Source: JADFUZ01 sp034430415 | GTDB taxonomy: Bacteria; Chloroflexota; Dehalococcoidia; GIF9; AB-539-J10 | Direction of reading: 5' to 3' | DNA length: 12,598 nt | Assembly (NCBI GenBank): GCA_034430415.1 | Contig: DAOUEN010000113.1 | Span: forward strand, 1 to 12,598 | Part shown: piece by piece, positions 1 through 6,740 of the stretch | Numbering within the stretch: the stretch's first letter is position 1 | How the letters are laid out: each line of letters starts with the position of its first letter | Program-made: the position numbers and the translations under genes | Notes under the pieces: generated by a model | Told to the model about the DNA's origin: nothing | Database searches by the model: none | What the model saw: only the letters and a program-made list of their open reading frames with translations

Positions 1-655
1 TATTCATCAGAGCCCGGTGCGTGATCTCAGCTCCCTTGGGCAAGCCGGTTGTCCCTGACGTATAGTAGATAAAGGCAATGTCATCTCCCCTGCCTTGACT
101 CACGTTTTGCTCAAACAAGCCCGGCTGTCTTTCCTCGTATTCCTTGCCCAACCCTACTACCTGATTGAAGCTCATGAGAACGGGATCACCGTAGTTCTTC
201 AGGCCCTTCGGATCCCAGTAGATGACCTTCTTCAGAGAAGGCAGTTCGTCCTTGATTTGCAGAAACTTGTCAGTCTGCTCCTGGTCGTTCACTATGGCGA
301 ATGAAGCTCCAGAGTGGGCGGCAATGTATTTGACCTCGGCGGGAACACAGTCAACGAACATGCCGGTAGCAATCCCTCCGGCTGCCTGGGTGGCAAACTC
401 TCCCCAGAACCATTCCGGCTCATTGTCCCCGATAATGCAGACCACGTCACCCTGTTCCAACCCAAGGCTAACCAAGCCGAGTGAGAAGTACTTCACGTTT
501 TCGTAGTAGTCCTTCCAGCTATACCGCTGCCAGATACCGAATCTCTTCATGCACATGGCCGTCCGATCAGCCCACTTTGCGTAGTTGCCACTAATAAGCT
601 GCGGGATTGTGCCAACTTCCTCGCCCAGCATCAGATCCCTCTCGCGACCATACAT
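1..655 (-). CDS. AMP-forming acyl-CoA synthetase, N-terminal part (cut by window edge)
   Basis: The reverse strand from 655 reads through the left edge without a stop, giving 218 residues of an adenylate-forming enzyme (long-chain acyl-CoA synthetase type). Members activate a carboxylic acid with ATP to an acyl-adenylate and then transfer it to CoA. Visible marks are an N-terminal stretch MYGRERDLMLGEE, the stretch GDNEPEWFWGEFATQAAG near residue 80, and the ATP-binding P-loop-like motif YYTSGTTGLPKGAEITH near residue 200. The C-terminal half lies outside the window, so completeness cannot be judged. I chose the ATG at 655 because AAGG lies 8 nt upstream. An in-frame GTG at 676 is possible, with GGAGG 12 nt before it. 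The gene follows the thioesterase on the same strand after 296 nt. Substrate is unknown; an aryl- or fatty-acid substrate would suit the neighbours (inference). Confidence 0.93.
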   Translation of the reverse strand, partial: MYGRERDLMLGEEVGTIPQLISGNYAKWADRTAMCMKRFGIWQRYSWKDYYENVKYFSLGLVSLGLEQGDVVCIIGDNEPEWFWGEFATQAAGGIATGMFVDCVPAEVKYIAAHSGASFAIVNDQEQTDKFLQIKDELPSLKKVIYWDPKGLKNYGDPVLMSFNQVVGLGKEYEERQPGLFEQNVSQGRGDDIAFIYYTSGTTGLPKGAEITHRALMN

Positions 656-676
656 TTTGAAAACCTTGCTTGCCAC

Positions 677-707
677 AAAATAAAAGTACCTCCCGCTTAG
701 GAGGTAC
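677..707 (-). terminator. Stem-loop plus T-tract in the leader of the acyl-CoA synthetase
   Basis: On the minus strand an 8-bp perfect stem, GTACCTCC (707-700) with GGAGGTAC (693-686), encloses the 6-nt loop TAAGCG and is followed directly by TTTTATTTTG. This is the form of an intrinsic terminator. It could end transcripts coming from the thioesterase. However, it lies only about 30 nt before the synthetase start, too close for a separate conventional promoter after it. It may therefore act as a conditional (attenuator) terminator for the synthetase. Confidence 0.6.
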
Positions 708-742
708 CTCTAATTTCGCCGATTAAGCCGTTTACTTAGCCT

Positions 743-775
743 GTTATAACCCTCCCAAGCGCACTCATGTGCGCT
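743..775 (-). promoter_or_regulatory. Candidate promoter with a 7-bp palindromic operator
   Basis: On the minus strand a perfect inverted repeat, AGCGCAC-ATGA-GTGCGCT (775-758), is followed 9 nt later by TATAAC (748-743), a good -10 match. No TTGACA-like -35 is visible at the usual spacing, where the palindrome sits instead. A start near 735 would give the acyl-CoA synthetase a leader of about 80 nt that includes the 707-686 stem-loop. The palindrome could be an operator or an RNA hairpin, since it has no T-tract. This is a visual call only. Confidence 0.35.
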
Positions 776-951
776 CAGTAAAGACGAACACAAATATGCC
801 CGCCGTGCCAACGCTGAGTGTCGCAGTGACCATCTGTCTATTCATCGCTCAGAGTGAAACCAGTCTACCAAGTCAAGGCAATCCTGTCAACTACAAGAGG
901 GCTCTTCGTCATCCAGCAATCTGTTCGCTCTGTACGTCGGACAGAAGACAT

Positions 952-1362
952 TCAAGGGACGGCCCCAGTCATGGGAATGGTCGTTCCCGTCGCCTTGGCT
1001 ATGATCTTCCCCTCCTGGTTGGTTACTGTCATTTCGGAGACACCCACTCGTCGGCCGCTTCTGACCACCCAGCACTCAGCAGTCAGTTCATCACCGAGGC
1101 TCGTGCTGCTGATGAAGTGAATGTTGAACTGGCAAGCTATGCTGGGACGAGCCATGGAATTGGAGGCGTAGGCAAACGCCTGGTCCGCCACCGCCATAAT
1201 CATACCGCCAAAGACCAGGCCATTGAAGTTCTGGTACTCAGGCACCACCTTCATGGCTACTCTCGCGTAGCCCGGCCTGAGCTCCACCAGGCTCATGTTC
1301 AAGAAGGCGCCAATAGGCTCCTTCTCTCCACCGGTTCTCAGTTCGGCGACGTTGTCCGACAT
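952..1362 (-). CDS. PaaI-type hotdog-fold acyl-CoA thioesterase
   Basis: This 136-residue protein is the normal size for a single hotdog domain of the PaaI/YdiI group, which hydrolyses acyl- or arylacetyl-CoA thioesters in the cytoplasm. The hallmark stretch is NGLVFGGMIMAVADQAFAYA (residues 47-66). It matches the family motif N..G..HGG....AD.AFA, with the likely catalytic acid Asp60, but the usual His of HGG is Phe51. The C-terminal strands (GDELTAECWVVRSGRRVGV) also fit. The start at 1362 is preferred over an ATG 21 nt upstream because GAGGAG lies 8 nt before it. The gene follows the aminotransferase by 164 nt on the same strand. With IorAB upstream, arylacetyl-CoA is a reasonable substrate guess, but generic acyl-CoA clean-up is equally possible. 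Confidence 0.88.
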   Translation of the reverse strand: MSDNVAELRTGGEKEPIGAFLNMSLVELRPGYARVAMKVVPEYQNFNGLVFGGMIMAVADQAFAYASNSMARPSIACQFNIHFISSTSLGDELTAECWVVRSGRRVGVSEMTVTNQEGKIIAKATGTTIPMTGAVP

Positions 1363-1526
1363 TGTCTTCTCTCCTCTTCGCATCCTGTCCGCACATCCCT
1401 GCCACTTAAGGCCTCACTCCAGGCGCGAAAGTCGGCTACGCCGCGCGGCGAACCCTCAGCCCACAGAGACCCCAATACAAGAACGACTTTCATACGGCAG
1501 ATAGGACAGCGAATCTCTTGGCAAGA

Positions 1527-2714
1527 CTAACCCAAGTTGGATTCTGAGGCAGCTTTGCGAAACCCGTCAAGGGAACCTTCAAGGGTCGCGTCCTCGACGC
1601 AATAGGAGATGCGGAAGTACCCTGGCGAGCCGAAACCTCTGCCAGGCACCGTCAACACGTTCCATTGCTGCAACTCTTTCACAAAGGCAACATCATCCTC
1701 CAGCGGCGACTTCGGGAACATGTAGAAAGCTCCCTGTGGCTTGATGACCGAATAGCCCATCTCGGTGAGATGACCATAAAGAAAATCCCTCTTCCTCTGG
1801 TACTCGGTTACTGAAACGCTCACCTGCTGCAGCTTGCGCACTGCGTGCTGCATGAGGGCTGGTGCGTTCACATATCCCAGCACCCGATTACAGAAAATCA
1901 GCCCTGTCATCAGTTCGTCATGCCGACCACATCCCGGATTTGCAGCAATGTAGCCGATGCGCTCACCAGGCAAGGCCAGGTCCTTGGAATGAGAGGTGAG
2001 GGCTACGCTGTTGGGATGATGACTGAAGACTGGCGGGTATTTCAACCCGTCGTATATGATCTTGCGATATGGCTCATCGCTGATGAGAAAAATCTGCGTG
2101 CCGTACCGGGATTCCTTCTCGCCAAGCAGACCTCCAAGCCGATGTATTAGATCTTGCGTATACACAACTCCTGAGGGGTTATTCGGGGAATTCACGATAA
2201 CTGCTTTGGTCTTGGCCGTAATGGCGGACTCGAGCACATCGAGCCTTGGTATGAACTGATCATCTGTTGGAAGAATCCTGCTAACACCACCCTGATTATC
2301 TATGTAGTTGTCATACTCAACAAAGTAAGGGGCAAATACCAAGACCTCCTCGCCCGGATTGAGTATTGTCTTCAGCACCACGTTCAAAGCCCCCGAGGCA
2401 CCACAGGTCATTACGATATCGTCCATCGTGAACTCGATGCCAGTCTCCAGAGCTAGTTGCCTTGCCACCACCATCCTCGTCTCAGGATAACCAGCGTTGG
2501 CCATGTACCTGTGCATACCAGGCAACGGGTTCTCCGCCAGCCTCCTCAGCTCCTGGACGAACTCAACGGGAGGTTCCATCACAGGATTCCCCAGAGAAAG
2601 GTCGAAGACGTTCTCCTCGCCGTATTGGCGCTTCAGGCTGGATCCCTCCTCGAACATCTTCCTGATCCACGACCCCTCCTCCATACGTCTCAGAACGTTA
2701 TCTGATATCGACAT
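1527..2714 (-). CDS. PLP-dependent class I/II aminotransferase
   Basis: This 395-residue protein is full length for a fold-type I aminotransferase. Seen in order are NSPNNPSG (residues 175-182), ISDEPYRK with the PLP-pyridine Asp213 and Tyr216, TSHSKDLALPGERIGY with the Schiff-base Lys244 and phosphate-binding Arg252, and GYFRISY with the substrate-carboxylate Arg368. It would interconvert an amino acid and its 2-oxoacid. Because it overlaps iorB by 17 nt, an aromatic amino acid giving arylpyruvate for IorAB is the natural inference, though aspartate/alanine-type enzymes share the same motifs. The ATG at 2714 has AAGG 5 nt upstream, inside the iorB coding end, which suggests translational coupling. 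A UAG stop is at 1529-1527. Confidence 0.93.
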   Translation of the reverse strand: MSISDNVLRRMEEGSWIRKMFEEGSSLKRQYGEENVFDLSLGNPVMEPPVEFVQELRRLAENPLPGMHRYMANAGYPETRMVVARQLALETGIEFTMDDIVMTCGASGALNVVLKTILNPGEEVLVFAPYFVEYDNYIDNQGGVSRILPTDDQFIPRLDVLESAITAKTKAVIVNSPNNPSGVVYTQDLIHRLGGLLGEKESRYGTQIFLISDEPYRKIIYDGLKYPPVFSHHPNSVALTSHSKDLALPGERIGYIAANPGCGRHDELMTGLIFCNRVLGYVNAPALMQHAVRKLQQVSVSVTEYQRKRDFLYGHLTEMGYSVIKPQGAFYMFPKSPLEDDVAFVKELQQWNVLTVPGRGFGSPGYFRISYCVEDATLEGSLDGFRKAASESNLG

Positions 2715-3297
2715 CCAGGCCTTCCTTTCTGCCTAGGTCAAAAGCCGCGGTGTTCATCTGCAGAACATTCGCCCGTATGCGCCGCGACATGCAGTCTTTC
2801 CACATCTGAACATCGAATGCCAACAACAGGGATGCGCATCCTAGCATGTACATGTTGAGCGTCCTGACGTTGCCCAAGTTCTTGGCTGACTCCGTGCCAT
2901 TGATGAAATAGATGCGGTCTGCCCGCTGTCTCAGAATACCGACAATTTCTTCATCGCCCGGATATCGCTCATTTCCTAGGTTGACCGAGAGCGGGGGAAG
3001 CGCATAGTTATTGACGATGGCCACCGCTCCAGGCCTGAGGTAGTCCACCCACCTGGCCGCCTCCAGCTTTTCAAAAGCCACCAGTATGTCTACCTCACCA
3101 TCCCTGATAAGTGGAGACCAGACCTTCTGGCCTATTCGCACGTTACTTATCACGCTACCGCCTCGCTGTGCCATACCCAGGGTATCCGTCTTCTTCACGT
3201 CGTACCCGCTGGCTAACGCGACTTCACCTATCATGTCGCTGGCCAGAATGACCCCCTGCCCCCCCACTCCAGTAACAAGCATGTCAACGTTGTTCAT
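2698..3297 (-). CDS. iorB: Indolepyruvate:ferredoxin oxidoreductase, beta subunit
   Basis: This 199-residue protein has the usual IorB length and belongs to the pyruvate/2-oxoacid:ferredoxin oxidoreductase gamma-type domain family. The start shows TGVGGQGVILAS, and TDTLGMAQRGGSVISNVRIG follows near residue 40; both are hallmarks of this subunit. With IorA it converts arylpyruvates plus CoA to arylacetyl-CoA and CO2, reducing ferredoxin. I start it at the ATG at 3297, 14 nt after the iorA stop. The open frame extends 30 codons further upstream into iorA, but that extension is not family-like. The ribosome site is weak (GAGG at 12 nt or AAGAG at 5 nt), consistent with coupling to iorA. The 3' end overlaps the aminotransferase start. 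Confidence 0.95.
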   Translation of the reverse strand: MNNVDMLVTGVGGQGVILASDMIGEVALASGYDVKKTDTLGMAQRGGSVISNVRIGQKVWSPLIRDGEVDILVAFEKLEAARWVDYLRPGAVAIVNNYALPPLSVNLGNERYPGDEEIVGILRQRADRIYFINGTESAKNLGNVRTLNMYMLGCASLLLAFDVQMWKDCMSRRIRANVLQMNTAAFDLGRKEGLDVDIR

Positions 3298-3311
3298 CCC
3301 GACTCTTGGCC

Positions 3312-5120
3312 TCACTCTTCGACTATTGGCCCTATCGCCTGCCGGGGACAGATTTGCTGGCAAATGGTGCAGTAGTCGCCAACACATAGGGTGGCGTCAA
3401 TATAGACCTGTCCATTCTCAGTTTGGATTGCAGGACACCCAAGCAAGAGACAGGTACCACACTGATCACATTTCTCGGTGTCGACGATCCTGGGTGCGGA
3501 ACGCCTGGGCACATGGACAGCACATTCACCACGGACTATGATGACCGAAAGCGCGGCGCTATCCAGTGAACTCCTGACGGCGCTCCTAAGAGCCTTCATA
3601 TCAAAGGCGTCCACTACTCTGACATCGCCGATGCCCATTCCCCTGACCAGTTGCTCCAGATGCACTGCTTCTGTCTCTTTTCCTTGCGCCGAGACCCCGG
3701 TCCCAGGATGATCTTGGTGACCCGTCATGGCAGTCGTCCCATTGTCAAGGATTACAACCGTTATCCGTCCCTGGTTGTACACCGCATCCACCAAAGGGGT
3801 TATGCCAGAATGAAGGAAGGTGGAATCACCAATGACAGCAACAACCTTGTTGTCCACACCAGCCTTCTTCATGCCAAGGGCCTGGCCAATGCTGGCGCCC
3901 ATACAGGCTGTGGTATCCATAGCACTGAGCGGCGGATATGTGGCCAAGGTATAGCAACCGATGTCCCCAGTGATGGTTAGCGTTGACTTTCGTAGCGACC
4001 TGTCCTTCGCCCCCGGCAGCTTGAGGCGCTTCCCCATGCCACTGAGCACAAAGAATATGCCCGTATGGGGACAACCCGGGCACAGCAACGGAGGTCGTCT
4101 TGGCAGCTTCGAGCCTGCATGTGTCTTCTGCCGAGGCGCTGTCCCGGCCAGTAGTCCAGCATTCAGGGCCCCTTCTTCTACGACGGACGGGTTCAATTCG
4201 CCGATCCTCGGGATGAATTCCTTGCCGCTGACCTTTATCCCTAGAGCTTCAATGTTTTCCTGGAGAAACGGATCCAGTTCTTCAATCACTATCATTCTGT
4301 CTACCTGTGAGGCGAAGTGGCGAACCAACTCTTTGGCAAGGGGATAGGTCATACCCAGCTTCAGGAACGAAGCCTTGGGGAAGACCTCTCTAGCATACTG
4401 GTACGCAATCCCGCTAGTGACTATCCCCAAACTGCGCTCACCCCACTCAATACTGTTCAAAGGAGAACCTTCGGCGTGCGCTGCAAGTTTCACCAAGCGC
4501 TCCTCTATCAAGGGACGCCTCAGTCGGGCGTGGCCCGGAAGCATGACGTATTTCCGCTCATCACGAGGGAAACCCACCTGCGCGGCCGCCAGGACGCGAT
4601 GCCGACTTACATCAACCACCGACTTCGAATGCGATATGCGGGTAGTGCTCCGCACGAGCACGGGAGTATCAAATTCCTCGCTCATATCAAACGCGTACGC
4701 CATGAGATCGTAGGCTTCCTGGCTGTCACTGGGTTCCAGCAAAGGCACTTTGGCCAGTCTGACGTAGTGGCGGTTATCCTGTTCGTTCTGAGAGCTGTGG
4801 ATTCCCGGGTCGTCGGCAGAGATCACCACCATCCCAGCGTTGACTCCAGTGGTGGAGGCAGCCATGAATGGGTCCATGGCCACGTTCAGGCCTACGTGCT
4901 TGAGAGATACCAGAGACCGAACGCCGGCATAGGCCGCCCCCAATGCCACCTCCATAGCCACCTTCTCATTCGTTGACCATTCGGCGTAGACGTCCTCAAA
5001 CCGAGCTATGGACTCGAGTATCTCAGTGCTCGGGGTTCCCGGATAGGCAGTAGCCACTCTCACGCCGGCGTGATAAGCACCCAGGGCAAGGGCCTCGTTA
5101 CCGGACAGTAGTTCCTTCAT
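3312..5120 (-). CDS. iorA: Indolepyruvate:ferredoxin oxidoreductase, alpha subunit
   Basis: This cytoplasmic protein of 602 residues is full length for IorA. It is the catalytic TPP- and Fe-S-containing subunit that oxidatively decarboxylates indolepyruvate, phenylpyruvate or hydroxyphenylpyruvate. Seen in order are LLSGNEALALGAYHAG and YPGTPSTEILE at the N-terminus, SADDPGIHSSQNEQDNRHY, the TPP-binding region GDIGCYTLATYPP...VIGDSTFLHSG...ILDNGTTAMTGHQDHPGTG, and a C-terminal ferredoxin-like domain. The last has two cysteine sets, C-x2-C-x2-C-x4-CP and C-x4-C-x2-C-x3-CP, which should hold two [4Fe-4S] clusters. I prefer the ATG at 5120 over a GTG at 5129 because homologues begin at MKELLSGNEA and because a -10 element ends at 5130. 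No Shine-Dalgarno sequence is visible. Next comes iorB after 14 nt. Confidence 0.96.
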   Translation of the reverse strand: MKELLSGNEALALGAYHAGVRVATAYPGTPSTEILESIARFEDVYAEWSTNEKVAMEVALGAAYAGVRSLVSLKHVGLNVAMDPFMAASTTGVNAGMVVISADDPGIHSSQNEQDNRHYVRLAKVPLLEPSDSQEAYDLMAYAFDMSEEFDTPVLVRSTTRISHSKSVVDVSRHRVLAAAQVGFPRDERKYVMLPGHARLRRPLIEERLVKLAAHAEGSPLNSIEWGERSLGIVTSGIAYQYAREVFPKASFLKLGMTYPLAKELVRHFASQVDRMIVIEELDPFLQENIEALGIKVSGKEFIPRIGELNPSVVEEGALNAGLLAGTAPRQKTHAGSKLPRRPPLLCPGCPHTGIFFVLSGMGKRLKLPGAKDRSLRKSTLTITGDIGCYTLATYPPLSAMDTTACMGASIGQALGMKKAGVDNKVVAVIGDSTFLHSGITPLVDAVYNQGRITVVILDNGTTAMTGHQDHPGTGVSAQGKETEAVHLEQLVRGMGIGDVRVVDAFDMKALRSAVRSSLDSAALSVIIVRGECAVHVPRRSAPRIVDTEKCDQCGTCLLLGCPAIQTENGQVYIDATLCVGDYCTICQQICPRQAIGPIVEE

Positions 5121-5129
5121 TGTCGGCAC

Positions 5130-5138
5130 AGTATAGCA
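5130..5138 (-). promoter_or_regulatory. Extended -10 element directly before iorA
   Basis: The minus strand reads TGCTATACT (5138-5130), an extended -10 (TGn plus TATACT, one mismatch to TATAAT). It ends 9 nt before the iorA ATG. Transcription starting the usual 6-8 nt after the hexamer would give a leader of only about 1-3 nt, that is, a nearly leaderless iorA mRNA. This agrees with the lack of a Shine-Dalgarno sequence there. No convincing -35 is seen, as is common with extended -10 promoters. It could be a second, internal promoter of the operon. Confidence 0.4.
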
Positions 5139-5235
5139 CGATGTCGCACCAAGCCGACATAGAGAACGCCAAACGGATACACGCCTCGACTATGGCCTTG
5201 GTGGATGTGGCCGGAAAGGGGCTGATCGTACTCGC

Positions 5236-5952
5236 CTAGACTGAACTCTTGCCCAATCCGGCGTCTTTGATGGGCTTCTCCACTGCCTGCTTGATCATGG
5301 CTCCAGCACGGTGCATCAAGGTGTCTTGGAACTCCCTGTCGACAGCCATTGTTGCCAGGCAGGGGAACTGGTGATGCAGAAGCCCCGCTTTCTCCACAGC
5401 ATCCCTGAACCAGAGTCCAAGCAGACCCTCAGCCACAAAACGTGTGCTACCACAGGGAGCCTCTCTAATGACATCAACTTTGCCTATTCTGTGCCTATCA
5501 TCCCGGTAGAACTCCACATGCACTTCGGGCCTGCCGAAATACCTGGCGAATTCCCGGATATACGGGCTTTGGCTATCCTCTTCTGTCAAGGAACAGAAGG
5601 GGACGGGATAGGCCATATCAACCTCCATGGACTCCAACTTGCGCTGAATCTGTCTGGCCAGGCCAAACGGCAGCCACGCGCGGTTGTCGGCAGGGGCGAT
5701 TACTGCTCTGGCGCCAGTCATCTTCACCATATCTGGAATCATCTGAGCTACGCCGGGTTGCTCACCAAGGGATATGAGCAAATCGACGGGCGGCAAGTTG
5801 CCGGGCAAGAATTCACCAGGATCATCGATGATGGCTGGTAGTCCTGCCGGAAACATATGGGAATGGACTTCCCAGTTAGCTGGACAATGACGTCCGATGT
5901 TATCCACCATTCTCTGTCCGTAGTATCCTTGAATAGCCACTAGAAGGCGCAT
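5236..5952 (-). CDS. DUF166 family protein of unknown function
   Basis: This 238-residue soluble protein is recognised as DUF166 by its conserved blocks: a MRLLVAIQGYYGQRMVDNI start, PFCSL (residues 118-122), EAPCGSTRFVAEGLLG (164-179), HHQFPCLATMAVD (193-205) and DTLMHRAG (210-217). Three cysteines, Cys120, Cys167 and Cys198, sit in these blocks with nearby His193, His194 and His214, which suggests metal or cofactor binding (inference). DUF166 members in archaea are sometimes labelled thymidylate synthase, but I see nothing here to support that. The start has a strong AGGAGG 7 nt before the ATG. The gene lies 18 nt after the hemerythrin-like gene and 115 nt before iorA on the same strand, so a role linked to IOR is possible but unproven. 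Confidence 0.85.
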   Translation of the reverse strand: MRLLVAIQGYYGQRMVDNIGRHCPANWEVHSHMFPAGLPAIIDDPGEFLPGNLPPVDLLISLGEQPGVAQMIPDMVKMTGARAVIAPADNRAWLPFGLARQIQRKLESMEVDMAYPVPFCSLTEEDSQSPYIREFARYFGRPEVHVEFYRDDRHRIGKVDVIREAPCGSTRFVAEGLLGLWFRDAVEKAGLLHHQFPCLATMAVDREFQDTLMHRAGAMIKQAVEKPIKDAGLGKSSV

Positions 5953-5970
5953 ATGTCTTCCTCCTAACTG

Positions 5971-6492
5971 CTACGCCTTCTGCAACTCGCTCCGAAGTGT
6001 GTTCAACAGCCTCTGCTCACTGCTAGCGTGGGATTCAATGAGAGCACGTATTCTGTCTATGTTGACTCGCATACCCCAGCCATTCGCCTCCCATACCTCA
6101 ACGCGCAGTCCACCCGCCGCCAGATCAGCAGCGTCTTTCCTCAACTGGGCGACCCGGTCTCTGAGGTCGTCATGCTCACGCAGCAGGGTATCGAGCGCTG
6201 AAGCGAGCTCAGTGTTCCCGTGCTTCTGGAAGGCTTCCGACAGCAATGTCTCTTCCCGATGGAAGTGAGCCCGCAGCCCTTTGTCAATTGCCTCCAATGC
6301 GTCCTGCCACTGCTGGAGCCCCTTCCCTCTGCCGTTAGGAGTCCTGGCCACAAAATAGCTCTTGGTCCTATCTGAATCCAGTTCCACTAGCGCGTCCAGG
6401 TCACTGCTCACCCGCTCAAGGCTGTGCAGGTCCTGGTGGATTCTGTTGTGCTCGTCGAGTATCTGATCTATCAGGGCAAGCGTTCCTTGCAC
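5971..6492 (-). CDS. Hemerythrin-like (HHE cation-binding) protein
   Basis: This 173-residue, helix-rich, cytoplasmic protein has the four-helix hemerythrin-like pattern: LDEHNRIHQDL (His15, His19), LRAHFHREETLL (His76, His78, Glu80, Glu81), LLREHDDLRDRV (His107) and LIESHASSEQRLL (His155, Glu159). These residues would bind a di-iron or other metal site. Family members bind or sense O2 or NO, or store iron; which applies here cannot be told. The linker at residues 37-60 (with RTPNGRGKG) is basic and Gly-rich. The start is a GTG at 6492 with a perfect AAGGAGG 7 nt upstream, which settles it. It is the first gene of the tight set leading to DUF166 (18 nt) and iorAB, so it may protect or sense oxygen for the Fe-S oxidoreductase. 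Confidence 0.8.
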   Translation of the reverse strand: MQGTLALIDQILDEHNRIHQDLHSLERVSSDLDALVELDSDRTKSYFVARTPNGRGKGLQQWQDALEAIDKGLRAHFHREETLLSEAFQKHGNTELASALDTLLREHDDLRDRVAQLRKDAADLAAGGLRVEVWEANGWGMRVNIDRIRALIESHASSEQRLLNTLRSELQKA

Positions 6493-6650
6493 AAGGATAC
6501 CTCCTTATCTAGATGATGCAGTTCTCCCCTTCTCAGGAATATGCCTACTACTTCATGTAGAAGAATGTGAGCCACCTAAGATGGCGCCAGACATCACCGC
6601 AGGCAGGCAGCCAGCTACTCTTCTGATAGCGAGTTGACCTATCCCCAATA

Positions 6651-6679
6651 ATTGTACCACTTGTTGACTTGGAGTTGAC
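6651..6679 (-). promoter_or_regulatory. Candidate promoter of the hemerythrin-DUF166-ior operon with direct-repeat operator
   Basis: The minus strand has GTCAAC-TCCAA-GTCAAC (6679-6663), two identical hexamers 11 bp apart. After 6 nt comes TACAAT (6656-6651), which has TGG before it (6659-6657) and so forms an extended -10. The outer repeat falls exactly where a -35 would be at 17-bp spacing but does not resemble TTGACA. This suggests an activator-dependent promoter. It would leave a leader of about 150 nt before the GTG at 6492. A third GTTGAC copy is at 6633-6638. Confidence 0.35.
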
Positions 6680-6740
6680 AGCATTGCCGGCTGTATGACC
6701 TCAGGATCTGGGGGGCGCCTGCCTGCTTGACCTCCGTGTC

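Noticed and set aside
1439..1450. 12-bp perfect palindrome CGCCGCGCGGCG
   Set aside because: It is simple CG-rich sequence between the aminotransferase and thioesterase with no T-tract or promoter nearby; it may be chance.
1516..1526. Palindrome TCTTGGCAAGA next to the aminotransferase stop
   Set aside because: Only 5-bp arms around one base, too short for a hairpin, and no other operator feature is near.
769..1530. Long plus-strand open frame (253 codons) over the thioesterase
   Set aside because: It lies antisense to a clear hotdog thioesterase with a strong ribosome site, and its translation shows no family features.
3298..3387. N-terminal extension of iorB by 30 codons
   Set aside because: The extra sequence overlaps the iorA ferredoxin domain and is not part of IorB proteins; the ATG at 3297 starts the family sequence.
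4317..4976. Plus-strand open frame of 219 codons inside iorA
   Set aside because: It is antisense to the well-conserved IorA coding sequence and has no recognisable motifs.
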